Shown: positions 34,946 to 37,323 of the stretch, piece after piece
How positions within the stretch are numbered: the stretch's first letter is position 1
How the letters are laid out: each line of letters begins with the position of its first letter
Origin: Gammaproteobacteria bacterium
GTDB taxonomy: Bacteria > Pseudomonadota > Gammaproteobacteria > Chromatiales > Chromatiaceae
Direction: 5' to 3'
DNA length: 37,323 bases
Assembly: GCA_011390365.1 (NCBI GenBank)
Contig: JAABSM010000034.1
Location: 1 to 37,323, forward strand
Notes under the pieces: generated by a model
The model's database searches: none
What the model was told of the DNA's origin: nothing
What the model saw: only the letters and a program-made list of their open reading frames with translations
Position numbers and translations under genes: made by a program

Positions 34946-35235
34946 CAGAGAAGATGTCTTGGTTGGGTTTTTTATTTGGCGTGGTCGGTTGGGTGTCGGT
35001 CTACTTTGTGGTAACCAACCTACTATCGGGTTACCTTGCGGAGCGCAGTTGTCAGACGGGCTGTGTGCAGTTTTTGTTCGTTGCCGCCTGTAGCCTGGCG
35101 GTTTCAGCGGCTGTCGCGGGTTTGCTTGCCGTCCAGTCGCGGAGGGACAGTAAACTGGGCTGGCTGTCCTTGGGGATATCGGTCCCGCTCTGCGGCATTC
35201 TGGGAACCATTATGGTCGTCGGCAGCCTGGCCTGA
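34942..35235 (+). CDS. Small membrane protein, three predicted helices
   Basis: A 97-residue product with three clear hydrophobic helices (about 6-30, 43-64 and 73-96) and little else. It starts with GTG preceded by a strong GGAGGAG box eight bases upstream, which supports real translation. It overlaps the preceding small frame by four bases. I recognise no family. It converges with the Sel1-repeat gene; a CCCTTGC/GCAAGGG hairpin (35244-35260) lies in the 33-base gap. Confidence 0.6.
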   Translation: MTEKMSWLGFLFGVVGWVSVYFVVTNLLSGYLAERSCQTGCVQFLFVAACSLAVSAAVAGLLAVQSRRDSKLGWLSLGISVPLCGILGTIMVVGSLA

Positions 35236-35243
35236 GACGCTGG

Positions 35244-35260
35244 CCCTTGCTAAGCAAGGG
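35244..35260. terminator. Hairpin between convergent genes
   Basis: CCCTTGC and GCAAGGG form a perfect 7-bp stem with a TAA loop in the short gap between two converging genes. There is no U-tract on either strand, so termination is plausible only from position. Confidence 0.4.
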
Positions 35261-35268
35261 GCTGGGCT

Positions 35269-35955
35269 TCAATCGCCCTCAGGCGCATTGGTGGCAATGG
35301 AGGCGCTGGCCGCTTTGCGCTGAGTGGCGCTGTCGAAAGAGCGGTTGTCTGATCGACTGCCTGCCCCCTCTTTTGCGCTCAGTTGTTCCAGCATCTCATG
35401 CGCTGGTTTTGAGCCGCCCCTTGCGGCCAATTCAAACCAGTACCGCGCCATCTTGTCGTCTTGCTCGACGCCAACCCCTTGGTGGTAGAGATAGCCGAGG
35501 TTGTATTGCGCCCCAACCATCCCCTGTTTTGCCGCCTTTTGCCACCAGGCGGCGGCAAATGCGGGGTCGCGCACGCCAGCCTCACCACTAAAGAAGTCGC
35601 TACCCACATTGAACTGGGCGGGTGCGTATCCGCCTTTAGCCGACTGGATCAACAGTTGTGTGGCCCTGCTTACGTCTTTTTCCACGCCGATGCCTTCGAG
35701 GTAGGCGTTGCTCAGAAGAAACTGAGCCTGAGGATTCCCTTTCGCCGCCCCATCTCTCCAGTGTTCAACCGCCTGTTCATGGTCACCGGCAAGCCACGCC
35801 GCCATCCCAGGGTCATCGGGTTGTGACCCAGCGCCCCAGGCAAGGGAACAAGCCAACAACAGGCAGAAGAAACAGAGATGTCTGAGTGGATTGCGGGCGG
35901 AGGAGACGTTTTCGGAAGAAGGGGGTCTTGCCCTGCTGAGGTTGAGGTACTGCAT
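35269..35955 (-). CDS. Secreted Sel1-repeat (TPR-like) protein
   Basis: Predicted periplasmic or envelope protein of 228 residues. After a long basic N-terminus, a hydrophobic segment (RHLCFFCLLLACSLAWGAG) acts as signal peptide. About four Sel1-like repeats follow: AVEHWRDGAAKGNPQAQFLL, ATQLLIQSAKGGYAPAQFNV, AAWWQKAAKQGMVGAQYNLG and MARYWFELAARGGSKPAHEM. Sel1 repeats are helical pairs used for protein-protein contact. The ATG at 35955 has AGGA close upstream; ATGs at 35985 and 36081 are in frame but extend an unlikely N-terminus. A lipobox-like LLAC is present but not optimal. Partner unknown. Confidence 0.78.
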   Translation of the reverse strand: MQYLNLSRARPPSSENVSSARNPLRHLCFFCLLLACSLAWGAGSQPDDPGMAAWLAGDHEQAVEHWRDGAAKGNPQAQFLLSNAYLEGIGVEKDVSRATQLLIQSAKGGYAPAQFNVGSDFFSGEAGVRDPAFAAAWWQKAAKQGMVGAQYNLGYLYHQGVGVEQDDKMARYWFELAARGGSKPAHEMLEQLSAKEGAGSRSDNRSFDSATQRKAASASIATNAPEGD

Positions 35956-36101
35956 GATCCTGGAAAGAGCCTTTGATTGCTCCATTTTTCGGTGAATCCT
36001 GTCGGTGTTGCGGGAAAGGCTACGATAGAGTGCTGAGCAGGCCAATAACCCGGGAAAGGACAAATGTGGAAGTATAGACACTTATTGTCGCTAGCAAACG
36101 C

Positions 36102-36824
36102 CTAACTGCACTCTGGCAGAAAAAAGATCACCTTGTAGGCCTTCTTGATTTTACCGCCGGCCTTTTCCGCCGCTTCCTTCTCGCCTCGCCTAAGCAGCGG
36201 CAGCAGTTCGGCGATGGCATCTTCACCCTGTTGCACGGCGGCGTTGAAGGCGATCTGGTCGCTAGCCGTGTCGGCCATTCGGGCCACCTCCAGCCACTTG
36301 ATGCGCAGCCAGGCGCCGTAACGACTGCCGACATGTTGCAGTTGCTCGGCGGTTTCTGCCTCCTCGATGCCGTCCAGCACGATCTCCATCGCCTCGTGGA
36401 AGTCGTTGATCTTGTCGTTGAGGGTGACTATGCCCGCCTCGGTTCGCATCTGCCACAGGGTGTAGCGGATCTCTTCCAGCTGCATGTGGGCCTGCCAGAC
36501 CTCGCCGGCCTTGAGCGTGTTTAACGCCTCTTTGGCTACCGCCAGCGGGCGGCGGATCCTGTCGCCGAAATCGGCGATGGTTGTCAGCCGATCAGGGGCA
36601 TCGTCGGCATAGCGTTCGGCAAAGGGCTTCCATGACTGGATGAGCTTCTCGACCTCGGCGATCGCCTTGTCGCGGTTCTCTTGCTTGCTGGTGAGGGCGA
36701 GAGACTTCTTGTAGAACCCGTAGGGCGTCATCATCTCTTCGGCGAACGTCTGGTAGTCCGAGGCCAGTGCCGGAAGGGTGGCCAGGAGAAGGAGCGAAGA
36801 GAGAATGACTGGTTTGATCTTCAT
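36102..36824 (-). CDS. Exported all-helical protein of unknown function
   Basis: A 240-residue product with a clean signal peptide (hydrophobic SSLLLLATLPALA, cleavage near residue 22). The mature part appears almost entirely alpha-helical and charged, with AxA and leucine patterns like a four-helix bundle. The C-terminus FFLPECS has the only cysteine I see. I do not recognise a family; there is no CxxCH haem motif, so it is not a c-type cytochrome. AGGA lies about nine bases before the ATG. The upstream gap (36825-37061) holds only short palindromes, including GGATGC/GCATCC at 36884-36898. Confidence 0.7.
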   Translation of the reverse strand: MKIKPVILSSLLLLATLPALASDYQTFAEEMMTPYGFYKKSLALTSKQENRDKAIAEVEKLIQSWKPFAERYADDAPDRLTTIADFGDRIRRPLAVAKEALNTLKAGEVWQAHMQLEEIRYTLWQMRTEAGIVTLNDKINDFHEAMEIVLDGIEEAETAEQLQHVGSRYGAWLRIKWLEVARMADTASDQIAFNAAVQQGEDAIAELLPLLRRGEKEAAEKAGGKIKKAYKVIFFLPECS

Positions 36825-36992
36825 GTGTGTTTTGTCCTGAAGTTGTTATTTGATCTCGTTCCCGCGCGCCGCGGTCAGGTTCGGGATGCGGCGCATCCAT
36901 CTGGTTCCCGTCCGCGGCGCAGGGGGACCGGTAATGCACAACATCCACGCAGGGCATAATGTACCACTCCTGAATCTTCATGTGGCGGGGAT

Positions 36993-37055
36993 GGTGCGTT
37001 ACGGTGCTTCAGATGCTGGGGGGCTGTTGAGTCTTCGCGGCAGCGCGCGCCTAAC
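36993..37055. repeat. Degenerate GGTGCGTTA element
   Basis: GGTGCGTTACGG at 36993 repeats the end sequence of the inverted element at 1187-1253. A possible partner arm, GCGCGCCTAACTA, lies near 37045-37055 but pairs poorly. It is probably a decayed copy. Confidence 0.3.
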
Positions 37056-37061
37056 TAGCCA

Positions 37062-37323
37062 CTACATATTCCTAGGGATATCCTCTGCTTCAACATGGCG
37101 TCGCTTATGAATCACGGCCAACACTTCGATCAGTTGATCAGGTTTGATTTCGTACAGAATCCGGTAGGAATACAAGCCTAGTTCACGCACCGCGTCTTCG
37201 TTTACTTCCGGTACCATTTTGCCTTTACGGGGAAATGTATCCAGGCCAATGGTCCTCTTTACCAGCTCTTCACTAACTCGCCGGGCATACATTGGTGAGT
37301 CCAGGGCGATATAGTCATGGATA
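37062..37323 (-). CDS. RelE/ParE-family toxin, 5' end beyond the window
   Basis: C-terminal 87 residues of a RelE/ParE-type toxin. The frame stays open to the right edge and reads HDYIALDSPMYARRVSEELV before the FPRKGKMVPEV block. The strand YSYRILYEIKPDQLIEVLAVIHKRR is the conserved ParE core. Toxins of this family either cleave ribosome-bound mRNA (RelE) or poison gyrase (ParE); the FPxxGxxVPE block favours the ParE side. About 10-15 residues are missing. An antitoxin gene would be expected just outside the window. An ATG at 37292 gives a shorter frame but would delete the first helix. Confidence 0.85.
   Translation of the reverse strand, partial: IHDYIALDSPMYARRVSEELVKRTIGLDTFPRKGKMVPEVNEDAVRELGLYSYRILYEIKPDQLIEVLAVIHKRRHVEAEDIPRNM

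Noticed and set aside
36102-36824. Cytochrome c-prime
   Set aside because: The helical pattern and length prompted the idea, but there is no CxxCH haem-binding motif.

Overview
This 37.3 kb window looks like the chromosome of a high-GC gammaproteobacterium, probably a Chromatiales-type sulfur-oxidising and possibly nitrogen-fixing lineage. Three things point there. The order frr-uppS-cdsA-dxr-rseP-bamA is the non-enteric gammaproteobacterial arrangement. A complete nif-type Fe-S assembly set is present. The gaps between genes carry short repeat families of the kind common in environmental Proteobacteria. The taxonomic placement is an inference; no rRNA gene or other definitive marker is present.

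Layout. Positions 1-1260 are gene debris: a truncated secreted-protein gene, the C-terminal remnant of a DUF4338/DruA-like gene, REP-type palindromes, a 100-bp repeat, a run of nonamers and a terminator. Positions 1258-3706 (minus strand) hold iscA(nif)-nifU-nifS, preceded by a consensus sigma-54 promoter and a NifA-type TGT-N10-ACA site and closed by an intrinsic terminator. A papain-like cysteine peptidase without signal peptide and a membrane diguanylate cyclase follow on the same strand. parC (plus) diverges from the cyclase. Then come yajD, an SDR oxidoreductase, a DUF423 membrane protein and a REC-AraC response regulator, followed by a repeat-filled gap holding a second, inverted copy of the 100-bp repeat. 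tcdA and map lie on the minus strand.

Positions 13500-27873 are the conserved plus-strand run rpsB-tsf-pyrH-frr-uppS-cdsA-dxr-rseP-bamA-skp-lpxD-fabZ-lpxA-lpxB. It joins translation (S2, EF-Ts, ribosome recycling), UMP supply, isoprenoid and undecaprenyl carrier synthesis, phospholipid precursors, the sigma-E protease, outer-membrane protein assembly and lipid A synthesis. A good promoter and a structured leader precede rpsB, and another good promoter precedes bamA, next to a 25-bp tandem repeat that overlaps the rseP stop codon. The run stops after lpxB without the usual rnhB/dnaE.

Positions 28077-32398 (minus) encode a MacAB-like export system split into adaptor, ATPase and two permeases, with no outer-membrane channel nearby. 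Then follow an SLC13-type transporter with two RCK_C domains, two small coupled membrane-protein ORFs, a Sel1-repeat protein, a helical periplasmic protein and, at the right edge, the C-terminal part of a RelE/ParE toxin.

The most notable observations are the nitrogen-fixation-type promoter in front of iscA-nifU-nifS, the nested short repeats (a 100-bp element apparently inserted into a REP palindrome), and a CACAGAG-type inverted-repeat family found in five gaps, one of them inside an operon. I found no CRISPR array, tRNA or rRNA gene, or complete insertion sequence. I did not identify a clearly new multi-gene system.
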